This document shows, piece by piece, positions 34,700 to 43,935 of a stretch of 64,000 nucleotides of DNA (position 1 is the first letter of the stretch; each line of letters begins with the position of its first letter). This DNA comes from IOR16 sp963521065 (GTDB taxonomy: Bacteria > Bacillota > Clostridia > Peptostreptococcales > Anaerovoracaceae): assembly GCA_963521065.1 (NCBI GenBank), contig CAUQTI010000015.1:1-64000 (forward strand), read 5' to 3'. The translations under genes were made by a program, and so were the position numbers. Under the pieces are notes generated by a model. The model made no database searches and was not told the origin of the DNA. It saw only the letters and a list, made by a program, of their open reading frames with translations.

Positions 34700-35942
34700 T
34701 GTTTCAGAGGCAGTAAAGACAGCTGCTTTGAAAGAATACGAAGCCGTATTAAAAAAGAGCTGGGAAAAGCTGCAAAACGGGACAGAACCCTTTACCGGAT
34801 GGGTTGGCTTGCCTTTTCATTACGAAAAAGAAGAGCTGAAAGCCATACAAAAAACGGCCAAGCGGATACAGCAGCAATGCCAAGCATTTGTTGTCATCGG
34901 GATTGGAGGCTCCTATTTGGGAGCAAGAGCCGCAATTGAGCTTTTGGCTTACCCTACGGAGAAAAAAAGAATGGCGGAAGGAGTGCCAAAAGTATATTTT
35001 GCAGGAAATAACTTGAGCGGCACCTATCATCGTGAACTTTTGGAGGAATTGGAAGACAAGGAAGTCTGTGTTTGTATCATTTCAAAATCAGGGACTACAA
35101 CCGAACCGAGCGTAGCATTTGCCTTGCTCAAAGAGTTTTTAACAAAGAAATACGGGGAAGCCGGTTGCCGTGAGCGCATCTATGCTATTACAGATCGCAG
35201 CAAAGGGGTATTACGTCAGGAGGCGGAGGCGAAAGGCTATCCGAGTTTTGTTGTACCGGAAAACATCGGTGGAAGATATTCTGTTTTGAGCGCAGTAGGC
35301 CTTTTGCCGATTGCAGTCGCCGGTATTGATGTTCTTGAAATACTGGAAGGGGCATACGATATCGCCGCCGTTTTAACACAAAGTACAACAGGAGGCAGTG
35401 CAGGCGAGCTCGCCGCAATGCGAAATGACTTATATCGTCAGGGAAAAGCGATTGAAGTATTTGAATATTATGAACCTAAGCTGCAATTTTTCACAGAGTG
35501 GCTGAAACAACTCTTTGGAGAAAGTGAGGGGAAAGAAGGAAAGGGAATTTTTCCTGCAGCACTGCAGTTTAGTGCAGACCTGCATTCAATGGGTCAATTT
35601 TTACAGCAGGGCAGTCAAATTTTCTTTGAAACTATACTCCATGTAGAAGAACCGAAAAAAGATATGACTGTACCAGAAAGCGCCGGAGAATTTTTTGCCG
35701 GACGCAGTTTAAATTCTATTAACTATGCCGCATTGACCGGAGTAATGAAAGCACATCAAAAGGAAGGGATTCCCATGATTAAGGTTGACATTCCTGCTCT
35801 GAACGCCTATCATTTTGGTCAGATGGTGTATTTTTTTGAGACCGCCTGCGCCTTAAGCGGCTGCTTGCTTGGGGTTAACCCATTCGACCAGCCGGGGGTG
35901 GAAAGCTACAAGTTAGAGATGCGCGAAGCGCTCACTAAATAA
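34671..35942 (+). CDS. pgi: Glucose-6-phosphate isomerase
   Basis: About 423 residues with two SIS domains. Motifs include GIGGSYLGARAAIELL, SKSGTTTEPSVAFALL, QQGSQIFFETILHVEEP and the C-terminal signature GQMVYFFETACALSGCLLGVNPFDQPGVE. It interconverts glucose-6-phosphate and fructose-6-phosphate and so feeds UDP-GlcNAc-derived sugars as well as glycolysis. In-frame ATGs at 34,653, 34,671 and 34,686 all have partial Shine-Dalgarno matches; 34,671 is a compromise. All overlap the end of the preceding gene, suggesting coupling. Confidence 0.95.
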   Translation: MRREEMLSVDVSEAVKTAALKEYEAVLKKSWEKLQNGTEPFTGWVGLPFHYEKEELKAIQKTAKRIQQQCQAFVVIGIGGSYLGARAAIELLAYPTEKKRMAEGVPKVYFAGNNLSGTYHRELLEELEDKEVCVCIISKSGTTTEPSVAFALLKEFLTKKYGEAGCRERIYAITDRSKGVLRQEAEAKGYPSFVVPENIGGRYSVLSAVGLLPIAVAGIDVLEILEGAYDIAAVLTQSTTGGSAGELAAMRNDLYRQGKAIEVFEYYEPKLQFFTEWLKQLFGESEGKEGKGIFPAALQFSADLHSMGQFLQQGSQIFFETILHVEEPKKDMTVPESAGEFFAGRSLNSINYAALTGVMKAHQKEGIPMIKVDIPALNAYHFGQMVYFFETACALSGCLLGVNPFDQPGVESYKLEMREALTK

Positions 35943-36025
35943 ATGAAAACGATCTTTGCATGAAGATCAAGAACCCACAATTTAACGTTAGTAAAATAAC
36001 GATTAAACAAATGGAGGAAAAAGAA

Positions 36026-36799
36026 ATGAGTGTAGTGGTAACAGAAAAAAAAGACAAGGTTGCAATCATTAAGATCAACCGGCCAGAGGCGATGAATTCA
36101 CTGAATGGAGATGTGCTTCAGGCAATCTCTGATGCGGTGGACGCGGCTGCTTCTGATGCAGAGGTAGAAGTGCTTCTCTTTACAGGAGAAGGAAAGGCCT
36201 TTGTTGCCGGAGCCGATATTGCGGCGATGAGTGTAATGGATGAAAAAGCAGGAAATGAGTTCGGAGCATTTGGCTCTGCCGTATTTCGCAAGATTGAGAC
36301 GCTCGAAAAACCATCCATTGCAGCAGTTAACGGCTTTGCTCTAGGTGGTGGATGTGAGCTTGCAATGAGCTGTGATATGCGTATTGCGAGTGAAAAAGCA
36401 AAGTTTGGACAGCCGGAAGTAGGTCTTGGAATTACACCGGGCTATGCAGGTACACAGAGGCTTCCAAGGATTGTCGGAAAAGCAAAGGCAATGGAACTGA
36501 TTTTGACGGGCGATATTATTACGGCATCGCAGGCAGCCGAAATTGGGCTTGTAAACAAAGTGGTCGCACCGGAAAGCTTAATGGACGAAGCGATGGGCCT
36601 TGCTGCGAAGATTACAAAGAACGCACCTTTTGCTGTGCATGCTTCTAAGAAAGCGATTCAAGCAGGCGTTGAGCTTCCTATGACAGAGGCAATTGCACTT
36701 GAAACAGAGCTTTTCGGACAGTGTTTTGCCACAGAAGACCAAAAAGAAGGAATGAACGCATTTTTGGAGAAGAGAAAAGCAGAATTTAAAGGGAAATAA
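36026..36799 (+). CDS. crt: Enoyl-CoA hydratase / crotonase
   Basis: A 257-residue crotonase-fold enzyme. The CoA-binding and oxyanion block (GEGKAFVAGADIAAM) is near residue 60, and both catalytic glutamates are in the NGFALGGGCELAMSCD to GQPEVGLGITPGYAGTQRL region. It hydrates crotonyl-CoA to 3-hydroxybutyryl-CoA. ATG 36,026 has GGAGGAAAAAGA upstream and gives the normal length. It lies 159 bp before hbd, matching a butyrate-type pathway, though thiolase, butyryl-CoA dehydrogenase and Etf genes are not in the window. Confidence 0.92.
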   Translation: MSVVVTEKKDKVAIIKINRPEAMNSLNGDVLQAISDAVDAAASDAEVEVLLFTGEGKAFVAGADIAAMSVMDEKAGNEFGAFGSAVFRKIETLEKPSIAAVNGFALGGGCELAMSCDMRIASEKAKFGQPEVGLGITPGYAGTQRLPRIVGKAKAMELILTGDIITASQAAEIGLVNKVVAPESLMDEAMGLAAKITKNAPFAVHASKKAIQAGVELPMTEAIALETELFGQCFATEDQKEGMNAFLEKRKAEFKGK

Positions 36800-36958
36800 G
36801 AAAAATTCGTTATTTTTAACGGAAATATCTTTTCACTATTGCAATTTATGCGGTTATGGATTACTCTTATAGTAGAAGCCTTGTTAAAAATGTAACAAAC
36901 AAATACATAGTCAAACGAGAATGGGTGTAGGACCCAACCGAAAATGGAGGAGTTTAAC

Positions 36959-37807
36959 ATGAAAAAGATTGGTGTATTAGGAACAGGCACAATGGGTGCA
37001 GGAATCATTCAGGTATTGGCTCAAAACGGTTATGAAGTTGTTCTCAGAGCAAGAAGACAGACTTCCGTTGACAAAGGACTTGCAACTGTAACGAAAAACT
37101 TAGAGAAAATGGTTGCAAAAGAAAAAATTACAGCCGCAGATAAAGATGAGATTTTAGCAAGAGTTCATGGCTCAACTGAGATTTCGATTGTAGCTGACGC
37201 AGATTTGATTATCGAAGCAGCAACAGAAGATATGGAGGCTAAAAAAGCTTTATTTAAAGAATTAGATGAACTTTGCAAGCCGGGTACCATATTAGCAACC
37301 AATACATCCTCCCTTTCTATCACTGAAATTGCTTCTGCAACAAACAGACCGGACAAAATTATCGGGATGCATTTCTTCAATCCGGTACCTGCGATGAAGT
37401 TAGTGGAAATCATTAAAGGTCTTGCGACTTCCGAAGAGACAAAATCGACAATTTTAGAGCTTTCTGAAAAATTAGGAAAGACTCCGGTAGAAGTAGAAGA
37501 AGCTCCTGGATTTGTTGTAAATAGAGTCTTGATTCCTATGATTAACGAAGCAGTTGGTATCTTAGCTGACGGCGTGGCAAAGGCAGAAGACATTGATACT
37601 GCAATGAAGCTTGGTGCAAACCACCCTATGGGCCCTCTTGCTTTAGGAGACTTGATTGGTCTGGATGTTTGCTTGGCAATCATGGATGTTCTTTACAGCG
37701 AATATGGCGATCCAAAATACAGAGCACACGTTCTTCTTAAGAAGATGGTTCGTGCAGGAAAGCTTGGGAGAAAGAGCGGCGTAGGCTTCTTCGACTACAG
37801 CAAGTAA
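36959..37807 (+). CDS. hbd: 3-hydroxybutyryl-CoA dehydrogenase
   Basis: A 282-residue NAD(P)-dependent dehydrogenase, the normal clostridial Hbd length. It has the dinucleotide motif GTGTMGAGI (residues 8-16), the NTSSLSITEIA active-site stretch, and HFFNPVPAMKLVEII with the catalytic His. It reduces acetoacetyl-CoA to 3-hydroxybutyryl-CoA. GGAGGAG lies just upstream of ATG 36,959. It ends with a clear intrinsic terminator. Acts with the crotonase encoded upstream. Confidence 0.96.
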   Translation: MKKIGVLGTGTMGAGIIQVLAQNGYEVVLRARRQTSVDKGLATVTKNLEKMVAKEKITAADKDEILARVHGSTEISIVADADLIIEAATEDMEAKKALFKELDELCKPGTILATNTSSLSITEIASATNRPDKIIGMHFFNPVPAMKLVEIIKGLATSEETKSTILELSEKLGKTPVEVEEAPGFVVNRVLIPMINEAVGILADGVAKAEDIDTAMKLGANHPMGPLALGDLIGLDVCLAIMDVLYSEYGDPKYRAHVLLKKMVRAGKLGRKSGVGFFDYSK

Positions 37808-37844
37808 GAAGAAAAAATTGAACGGATTTTATTAGAAAATGTTA

Positions 37845-37879
37845 AGCCCTTTTACATTCCTTGTAAAGGGGCTTTTTAT
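37845..37879 (+). terminator. Intrinsic terminator after hbd
   Basis: A stem of AGCCCTTTTAC pairing with GTAAAGGGGCT around a seven-base loop, followed by a T-run. Confidence 0.92.
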
Positions 37880-37928
37880 TTAGAAAATGTCATTTTCTTT
37901 GCTTGAAAGACAGAAAATTATTTTTTTC

Positions 37929-37956
37929 TTGCATTTTTGCCAAATCAGTGTAAAAT
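37929..37956 (+). promoter_or_regulatory. Candidate promoter of the first LCP gene
   Basis: TTGCAT (37,929-37,934) and TAAAAT (37,951-37,956) are spaced 16 bases apart, about 70 bases before the ATG. Confidence 0.45.
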
Positions 37957-38026
37957 ATTACGGTGTATAACGAAAAATATGTGATAAAACATGAAAAGAT
38001 AAAAAGGGAATAAGAGAGTTAATGAT

Positions 38027-39031
38027 ATGAAAGTATTTTTTAAGCAATTTATAATCGCATTTGTAGTCTTTACAGTGATTATGATGCCAGTGCAATTTAT
38101 GCTGAACCGCGTCAGTGAGGTCCGCATTTTTTCAGGGGAAGAAAACCTTATGGATGACATGCAGGTTTTAATTGATCCAAACAGTCCATTTTTTGAAGCC
38201 TTTCAAAATAGCCAGAGAGTCAATGTTTTGGTTCTTGGAGTAAACGACGGAATGACGGATACGATTATGCTCGGAAGCTACGATATGAAAAGCCAGCATG
38301 TGGACGTGATTTCTGTACCAAGAGATACCTACTATCCGAGAAAAGGCGTAACAAGTCCAGCTGCAAAGAAAATTAATTCCATTTATCACAGCAGCAAGGA
38401 CGGCGGTGCGGTCGGAACTGCAACAGCTGTCAGCAATGTACTTTTGGGGATGCCGATTCATTACTATGCAGTGATTGATTATAAGGGTGTAGGAAACATT
38501 GTGGAGGCATTGGGCGGCGTACCGATGAATATCCCGTTTCATATGAAATATTATGATCCATATGACAAACCTCCTTTGCGGATTGATATTCCAGAGGGCG
38601 AGCAGGTGCTAACCAAGGATACCGCGATTCAGTTCCTGCGTTTTCGTCATGCAAACGCTGGATCCGGTTATAAGAGCTACCCTGAGGGAGACATCGGACG
38701 AATTAAGGCACAGCAGGAATTTATGCAGTCCGCTTTTCGTCAGGCACTTGGCTTTAATCTGCCGAATGTCGCCAAAACGGTAATTCAAAATGTAGATTCT
38801 GATCTTGATATAGGGATTGCTGTTAAAATTGCAACCAAAGCAATGGGATTATCGAAAGAGAATATTCAGACCTATTTGACACCGGGTGTGCCTGAAACGC
38901 GTAATGGAGCTTCCTACTGGATTGCTGATGATGAAAAAGTAAAAGAAATGGTTGAAGAAATTTATTCCATTAGTGATGAAACAGCAGGCGAAGGGGAGCA
39001 AAATACAGAAAATGCGGAAAAAGAAGAGTAA
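38027..39031 (+). CDS. LytR-CpsA-Psr family wall polymer ligase, copy 1
   Basis: A 334-residue protein with an N-terminal membrane anchor and an extracellular LCP domain. Conserved Asp and Arg residues for phosphate and metal binding appear in NDGMTDTIML and ISVPRDTYY, and the late RFRHANAGSGYKSYPEGDIGR block is typical. LCP enzymes attach undecaprenyl-phosphate-linked glycans or teichoic acids to peptidoglycan. A strong candidate to anchor the glycan made by the upstream island. A tandem paralogue follows. Confidence 0.9.
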   Translation: MKVFFKQFIIAFVVFTVIMMPVQFMLNRVSEVRIFSGEENLMDDMQVLIDPNSPFFEAFQNSQRVNVLVLGVNDGMTDTIMLGSYDMKSQHVDVISVPRDTYYPRKGVTSPAAKKINSIYHSSKDGGAVGTATAVSNVLLGMPIHYYAVIDYKGVGNIVEALGGVPMNIPFHMKYYDPYDKPPLRIDIPEGEQVLTKDTAIQFLRFRHANAGSGYKSYPEGDIGRIKAQQEFMQSAFRQALGFNLPNVAKTVIQNVDSDLDIGIAVKIATKAMGLSKENIQTYLTPGVPETRNGASYWIADDEKVKEMVEEIYSISDETAGEGEQNTENAEKEE

Positions 39032-39045
39032 TATCAGAAAAAAAT

Positions 39046-39079
39046 ATAGGGAATCTTAGATTCCCTATTTCTTTTTTTT
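39046..39079 (+). terminator. Intrinsic terminator after first LCP gene
   Basis: TAGGGAATC pairs with GATTCCCTA across a three-base loop and is followed by a run of Ts. Confidence 0.92.
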
Positions 39080-39132
39080 GAAAAAAGGGATAAAATAATT
39101 ACGATTACTTATTTCATGAAATAGAAAGGGAG

Positions 39133-40185
39133 ATGACATTGGGGAAGGGAAGTCTGAAAAGGGGAACAGGCACAAAGCAGTTTATAAAGATATTTTTTAT
39201 TGCACTTATCATGTTCATCGCAATTGGAGTACCGTTTCATTGGACTTTTCGCTCTGTCGCGAAGGCACCAGTTTTTGGTACACCGGAATCGAATTTAATG
39301 GATGAAATGTCTCCGCTGTATAACGCAAACAGTCCTTTTTTTGAAGCGTTTGAGGACAAGCAGCGTGTCAATGTATTGCTTCTTGGTGTAAATACAGGCT
39401 TGACGGATACGATTATGCTCGCAAGCTTTGATATGGAGGCAAAGCATGTTGATTTGATTTCCATTCCACGCGACACTTACTATAAACGGCCCGGCTATGA
39501 CTTTCCGGGACAGATGAAAATCAATGCCGCCTATCAGAAAGAGCCGATCAATACAGCACGGGCAGTGAGTGATATTTTACTGGGAATGCCCGTTCACTAC
39601 TATGTTGTCATCACCTATGATGGCGTTGCGAACATCGTAGATGCGATGGGTGGTGTGCCTATGGATATCCCGTTTACGATGAAGTATAACGATCCATATG
39701 ATAAGCCGCCGCTTAAGATTTATATACCGAAAGGGCAGCAGCTTTTGGACGGGGAGCATGCGGTGCAGTTTCTGCGCTTTCGTCATGCAAACAGGGGATC
39801 AGGATATAAAAGCTATCCAGAAGGTGACCTTGGCCGTGTCAAGGCACAGCAGGAGTTTATGAAATCTGCGTTTAAGCAGATGATGGGATTCGAGCTCCCT
39901 AAAATCGTAAAAGAAATTTTTAATAATGTAGATTCAGACATTACCTTGGGGATGTCACTGAAGATTGCGCAAAAGGCGCTGGGGATGTCACCGGATAGCA
40001 TTGAAACGTATATGATTCCGAATAAGCCGGATCCGGACCCACCTTATTATGTATATCCACAGTCCGAAGAAATTGGAAAGATGCTCACTGAAATTTATTC
40101 AATTGAAGCACCGGAAGACTCCGGAACAGAGTCTGATGGCGAGAGCAAAGACGGCAAAAAGGTGTTAGACAGCGGTGGACTGTAA
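39133..40185 (+). CDS. LytR-CpsA-Psr family wall polymer ligase, copy 2
   Basis: A 350-residue paralogue of the previous LCP protein with the same layout: a membrane anchor, NTGLTDTIML, ISIPRDTYY and RFRHANRGSGYKSYPEGDLGR. The start is unsure: ATG 39,133 abuts its GGGAG, whereas TTG 39,139 has about six bases of spacing and may be the true start. Having its own upstream terminator and downstream terminator, it can be expressed apart from copy 1. Two ligases may serve two wall glycans. Confidence 0.9.
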   Translation: MTLGKGSLKRGTGTKQFIKIFFIALIMFIAIGVPFHWTFRSVAKAPVFGTPESNLMDEMSPLYNANSPFFEAFEDKQRVNVLLLGVNTGLTDTIMLASFDMEAKHVDLISIPRDTYYKRPGYDFPGQMKINAAYQKEPINTARAVSDILLGMPVHYYVVITYDGVANIVDAMGGVPMDIPFTMKYNDPYDKPPLKIYIPKGQQLLDGEHAVQFLRFRHANRGSGYKSYPEGDLGRVKAQQEFMKSAFKQMMGFELPKIVKEIFNNVDSDITLGMSLKIAQKALGMSPDSIETYMIPNKPDPDPPYYVYPQSEEIGKMLTEIYSIEAPEDSGTESDGESKDGKKVLDSGGL

Positions 40186-40208
40186 CAAAAACGATTTGTT
40201 TTCTATCC

Positions 40209-40245
40209 GTGCCAAATGGGAAAATCCGTTTGGCACTTCTTTAAA
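40209..40245 (+). terminator. Intrinsic terminator after second LCP gene
   Basis: GTGCCAAA pairs with TTTGGCAC (40,209-40,236) with further G-C pairs inside, followed by a short T-rich tail. Confidence 0.85.
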
Positions 40246-40350
40246 ACTTTTTATCATTTTCATTTCAACCAAGTCGGATAAAGCAGCAAAAGATAACTAT
40301 AAAAATAAATACAAAGAAACGTTCGTCGTTATTAAAGGAGGATATTTTAA

Positions 40351-41343
40351 ATGAATTCCATGAACCGAAACCTGGGATTAAGTCTTGCGCGTGTTACAGA
40401 AATCGCTGCCATTGAGTGCGGCAAATGGATGGGGCGGGGCGATAAAAATTCTGCGGATCAGGCAGCTGTAAATGGCATGCGCCGCATGTTTGATACCATT
40501 GACATTGATGGAACTGTTGTGATCGGAGAAGGAGAAAAGGACGAAGCACCGATGCTTTACATAGGGGAGCAAATTGGAAAAGCCAGTGCACATGCGCCGA
40601 TGGTAGACATTGCGGTAGATCCTTTGGACGGAACGACCTCCACGGCAAAAGGCCTCTCTAATGCGATTTCTGTCATCGCGGTAGCACCAAAAGGAACCTT
40701 GTATAATACCGAAGTATATTATATGGAGAAAATAGCGGTAGGACCGGAAGCGAAGGGCTGTATCGACCTGAATAAGTCATTGAAAGACAATCTGCTGGCA
40801 GTAGCGGATGCGTTAGGTAAAAATATTGAGGATTTGACAGTGACGATACAGGAGCGTGACCGCCACAATGGGTATATAAAACAATGTCGTGAGCTTGGCT
40901 GCCGGATTAAGCTGTTTCGGGACGGAGACGTCGGAATGGCAATCGCAACCTGCATAGAAGACAGCGGGATTGATATTATGGTAGGAATCGGAGGTGCGCC
41001 GGAAGGCGTGCTGGCCGCGGCTGCCATGCGATGTCTGGGCGGAGAAATTCAAGGCAGGCTCTTTCCAATGACACAGGAAGAAAAGCTGAAAGCACCAAAA
41101 GAAGACTTCGATCGTGTATTAACGATTGATGAACTGGTAAAATCGAACGAGGTTATCTTCGTGGCAACCGGTGTTTCTGACGGTGATATGCTAAGAGGAG
41201 TCCGTTATCTTTCCGGGAGTCGGGTGAAAACCCATTCTGTGGTTATGCGGGGTGAGACCGGAACCGTTCGTTATATTGAAGCGATTCATAACATGGATAA
41301 AAAGAGTGCCTATGCAGATGTATATGCGGCACCGGGAGAGTAA
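40351..41343 (+). CDS. glpX: Fructose-1,6-bisphosphatase, class II
   Basis: A 330-residue GlpX-type phosphatase. The metal and phosphate site VDPLDGTTSTAKG is near residue 88, with GEGEKDEAPMLY before it and GGAPEGVLAAAAMRCLGG after. It makes fructose-6-phosphate for gluconeogenesis and sugar-nucleotide supply. AAAGGAGG lies just upstream of the ATG. It is immediately followed by rho with a two-base gap. Confidence 0.95.
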   Translation: MNSMNRNLGLSLARVTEIAAIECGKWMGRGDKNSADQAAVNGMRRMFDTIDIDGTVVIGEGEKDEAPMLYIGEQIGKASAHAPMVDIAVDPLDGTTSTAKGLSNAISVIAVAPKGTLYNTEVYYMEKIAVGPEAKGCIDLNKSLKDNLLAVADALGKNIEDLTVTIQERDRHNGYIKQCRELGCRIKLFRDGDVGMAIATCIEDSGIDIMVGIGGAPEGVLAAAAMRCLGGEIQGRLFPMTQEEKLKAPKEDFDRVLTIDELVKSNEVIFVATGVSDGDMLRGVRYLSGSRVKTHSVVMRGETGTVRYIEAIHNMDKKSAYADVYAAPGE

Positions 41344-41345
41344 AG

Positions 41346-42851
41346 ATGAGTGAAAAAATGGACTTGATGCTCCTTCGAACGAAGAAGGTGGCGGAGCTGC
41401 GTGAGATTGCGCGGCATATGAACCTCTCCGGATTTGAAAAAATGAAGAAATCAGAACTTCTGGAGAAAATCACACATTCTGAGGAATCTAGTTCTCCGGC
41501 AGAAGAGGAGAAAGAGGAAGCGTGCAAAGAAGGCCAAAGCTCACTTAACGTAACAAAGCCAATCACACCGCAGGAAAAAGCCCAACCGGCAGAAAAAACG
41601 CTGCAGGACGCTCCGGCGGAACCGGCAGCAATCCCGGAAACAGCGAAACTTGAGCCACCCAAAGAGGAACCGGCAGTCAAAAGAGAGCGTACTTATTCGC
41701 AGGAGGAGCGGCCGGAAGTAGAAGGTATTTTAGATATTGCAGAGGGTGGATTCGGTTTTCTGCGTTTTCATAATTTTTTAACCAGCGATCGAGATGTTTA
41801 TGTATCTCCCTCACAAATTCGCCGCTTTAACTTAAAAAAGGGAGATAAAATCCGGGGGATTACAAGAAAGCCCAATGAAGGAGAAAAGTTTGGAGCTTTA
41901 CTTTATGTAAAACAAGTAAATGGAGACGAGCCGGGCGTAGCGATTCGCAGACCTGATTTTGATGAGCTGACTCCGATTTTTCCAAACAAGAGGATGACTC
42001 TTGAAGATGGAAGAGACCTTTCCATGCGGCTGATTGATTTGGTTGCACCAATTGGAAAGGGCCAAAGAGGATTGATTGTTGCGCCGCCGAAAGCAGGTAA
42101 AACTGTACTTTTGAAAAAAGTAGCGAACAATATTGAGAAAAAATATCCGGAGGTTGAATTGATTGTTCTTTTGGTGGACGAGCGCCCGGAGGAAGTTACG
42201 GATATGCAGCGTTCCATAAAAGGAGAGGTTATTTATTCTACCTTTGATGAATTGCCTGCAAACCATGTGAAGGTTGCGGAAATGGTTTTGGCTCGCGCGC
42301 AGCGACTGGTAGAGCACGGGAAAGATGTCGTAATTCTTTTAGATAGTATTACCCGTCTCGCCAGAGCATACAATCTCGTTGTTCCGGCTTCGGGCAGAAC
42401 CCTGTCGGGTGGACTTGACCCGGGTGCCCTGCACAAGCCTAAAAAGTTTTTTGGAGCCGCTCGTAATATGGAGGAAGGCGGAAGCATTACCGTTTTAGCC
42501 ACAGCGCTTGTAGAGACGGGAAGCCGGATGGATGATGTAATTTTTGAAGAATTTAAGGGAACCGGCAATATGGAGCTGCATTTAGACCGAAAGCTTTCTG
42601 AAAAGAGAATCTTCCCGGCAATCAATTTAAATAAATCAGGAACAAGAAGAGAAGACCTCCTAATGTCACAGGAGGAAATGGAAGTGGTTTGGATTATGCG
42701 GCGTGCCATGGCAAATGTCGGAACGCAGGAGGTCACAGAAAAAATTATTGACCAACTGATGCATACAAAGAACAATGAAGATTTCATACAGGTTTTGAAG
42801 AAAATTCATTTAGAGGAGAATCAAAACCAAGCAAACGGCAGAGACCGTTAA
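41346..42851 (+). CDS. rho: Transcription termination factor Rho
   Basis: A 501-residue hexameric RNA helicase. The Rho N helical domain is at residues 1-40, followed by an acidic Glu/Pro/Ala-rich linker (about 40-120), a cold-shock-like RNA-binding domain (EGILDIAEGGFGFLRF), Walker A APPKAGKT and Walker B VVILLDSITRLARAYN. The linker insert makes it longer than the E. coli protein (about 420) and is common in some Gram-positive lineages. It starts two bases after glpX. Confidence 0.97.
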   Translation: MSEKMDLMLLRTKKVAELREIARHMNLSGFEKMKKSELLEKITHSEESSSPAEEEKEEACKEGQSSLNVTKPITPQEKAQPAEKTLQDAPAEPAAIPETAKLEPPKEEPAVKRERTYSQEERPEVEGILDIAEGGFGFLRFHNFLTSDRDVYVSPSQIRRFNLKKGDKIRGITRKPNEGEKFGALLYVKQVNGDEPGVAIRRPDFDELTPIFPNKRMTLEDGRDLSMRLIDLVAPIGKGQRGLIVAPPKAGKTVLLKKVANNIEKKYPEVELIVLLVDERPEEVTDMQRSIKGEVIYSTFDELPANHVKVAEMVLARAQRLVEHGKDVVILLDSITRLARAYNLVVPASGRTLSGGLDPGALHKPKKFFGAARNMEEGGSITVLATALVETGSRMDDVIFEEFKGTGNMELHLDRKLSEKRIFPAINLNKSGTRREDLLMSQEEMEVVWIMRRAMANVGTQEVTEKIIDQLMHTKNNEDFIQVLKKIHLEENQNQANGRDR

Positions 42852-42861
42852 GAGGAAGACT

Positions 42862-43932
42862 ATGGATTTCAGTAAAATATTTATAAAAAGCGCTTCCCCA
42901 ACGAAAGTGGGAGGCCAAGCGATTCTGGAAGGAATCATGATGCGAGGAAAGGACCGTATCGCAACCGTCCTTAGAAAACCGGATGGTGGAATGCATATGA
43001 AAGTGGATCCGCTGAAAAAACCTAGTAAGTGGAAAAAAATACCGATTGTGCGCGGTGTTGTTGCTTTTGTGGACTCTTTGGTGACGGGAACCGGCATTCT
43101 TCTTTATTCCGCAGAAATGCTCGAGCAATTTGACACGGAAACCGTCTATGAAAAAGATAAAATGACAATATGGCTGGAAAAGCATTTTGGAGAAAAAGGC
43201 GCATTTAGTGCTATGCTTTACTTTTCCGTTGTGCTCGCAGTTCTCTTTACCGTTGGGATTTTTATTATTTTGCCGACGGCGTTGGTCAGTGCCGCAAAAT
43301 ATATCACAGAAAATCACATCGTATTGAATTTGATTGAAGGCATACTTCGAATCTTGATGTTCGTCGTGTACATTAGTGTGATTTCAAAAATGGAGGATAT
43401 TAAAAAAGTATTCCAATACCATGGAGCAGAGCACAAGACAATCCACTGCTATGAGAATAAGCTGGAACTGACGCCAGAGAATGCACAGCAATTTGAAACC
43501 CTCCATCCTAGATGCGGAACAAGTTTTTTGATGTTTGTGATGGTAATCAGCTTACTGCTGTTTTCTCTGTTGGGATGGCCCAATCTGTGGATTCGGATTG
43601 GCTCCCGCTTACTTTTAATTCCCGTTGTTGCAGGGCTTTCGTATGAGCTTCTGCAATGGGCAGGGAGAAGTGACTCATGGATTGTAAAAGTGCTGAGTGT
43701 GCCGGGACTTCTTCTTCAGATGCTGACGACAAAGCGGCCGGATGAAGATCAGCTTGCGATTGCGATTGCGGCGATGAAGGAAGTTTTAAAAGAAGATGAG
43801 CCGCGTTCCTATGTTGCGGAATGCGGGCCGGACGGCATTTTTAAAGAAATCTTTGAAGCTGAGATTGCAGAAAGTGAAGAAATAGAACAAGAAAAGCAGG
43901 ATAAAGAAACGACAGACCGAGGTGAGGACTAG
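42862..43932 (+). CDS. DUF1385 membrane protein (YqhQ-like)
   Basis: A 356-residue DUF1385 protein. It has the family opening VGGQAILEGIMMRG, three to four membrane segments, and the conserved QYHGAEHKTIHCYE motif followed by HPRCGTSFL. Function is not established; the gene is regularly next to prmC and prfA in Clostridia, as here. The C-terminal tail is acidic. It ends three bases before prmC. Confidence 0.93.
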   Translation: MDFSKIFIKSASPTKVGGQAILEGIMMRGKDRIATVLRKPDGGMHMKVDPLKKPSKWKKIPIVRGVVAFVDSLVTGTGILLYSAEMLEQFDTETVYEKDKMTIWLEKHFGEKGAFSAMLYFSVVLAVLFTVGIFIILPTALVSAAKYITENHIVLNLIEGILRILMFVVYISVISKMEDIKKVFQYHGAEHKTIHCYENKLELTPENAQQFETLHPRCGTSFLMFVMVISLLLFSLLGWPNLWIRIGSRLLLIPVVAGLSYELLQWAGRSDSWIVKVLSVPGLLLQMLTTKRPDEDQLAIAIAAMKEVLKEDEPRSYVAECGPDGIFKEIFEAEIAESEEIEQEKQDKETTDRGED

Positions 43933-43935
43933 CGT

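Noticed and set aside
36800..36958. Terminator between crt and hbd
   Set aside because: Only a short CGTTA/TAACG hairpin is seen without a proper T-run, so crt and hbd may be transcribed together.
41243..41680. Minus-strand Ser-rich frame over the rho linker
   Set aside because: It mirrors the Glu/Pro/Ala-rich linker of Rho in the opposite strand; low-complexity shadow with no start signal.
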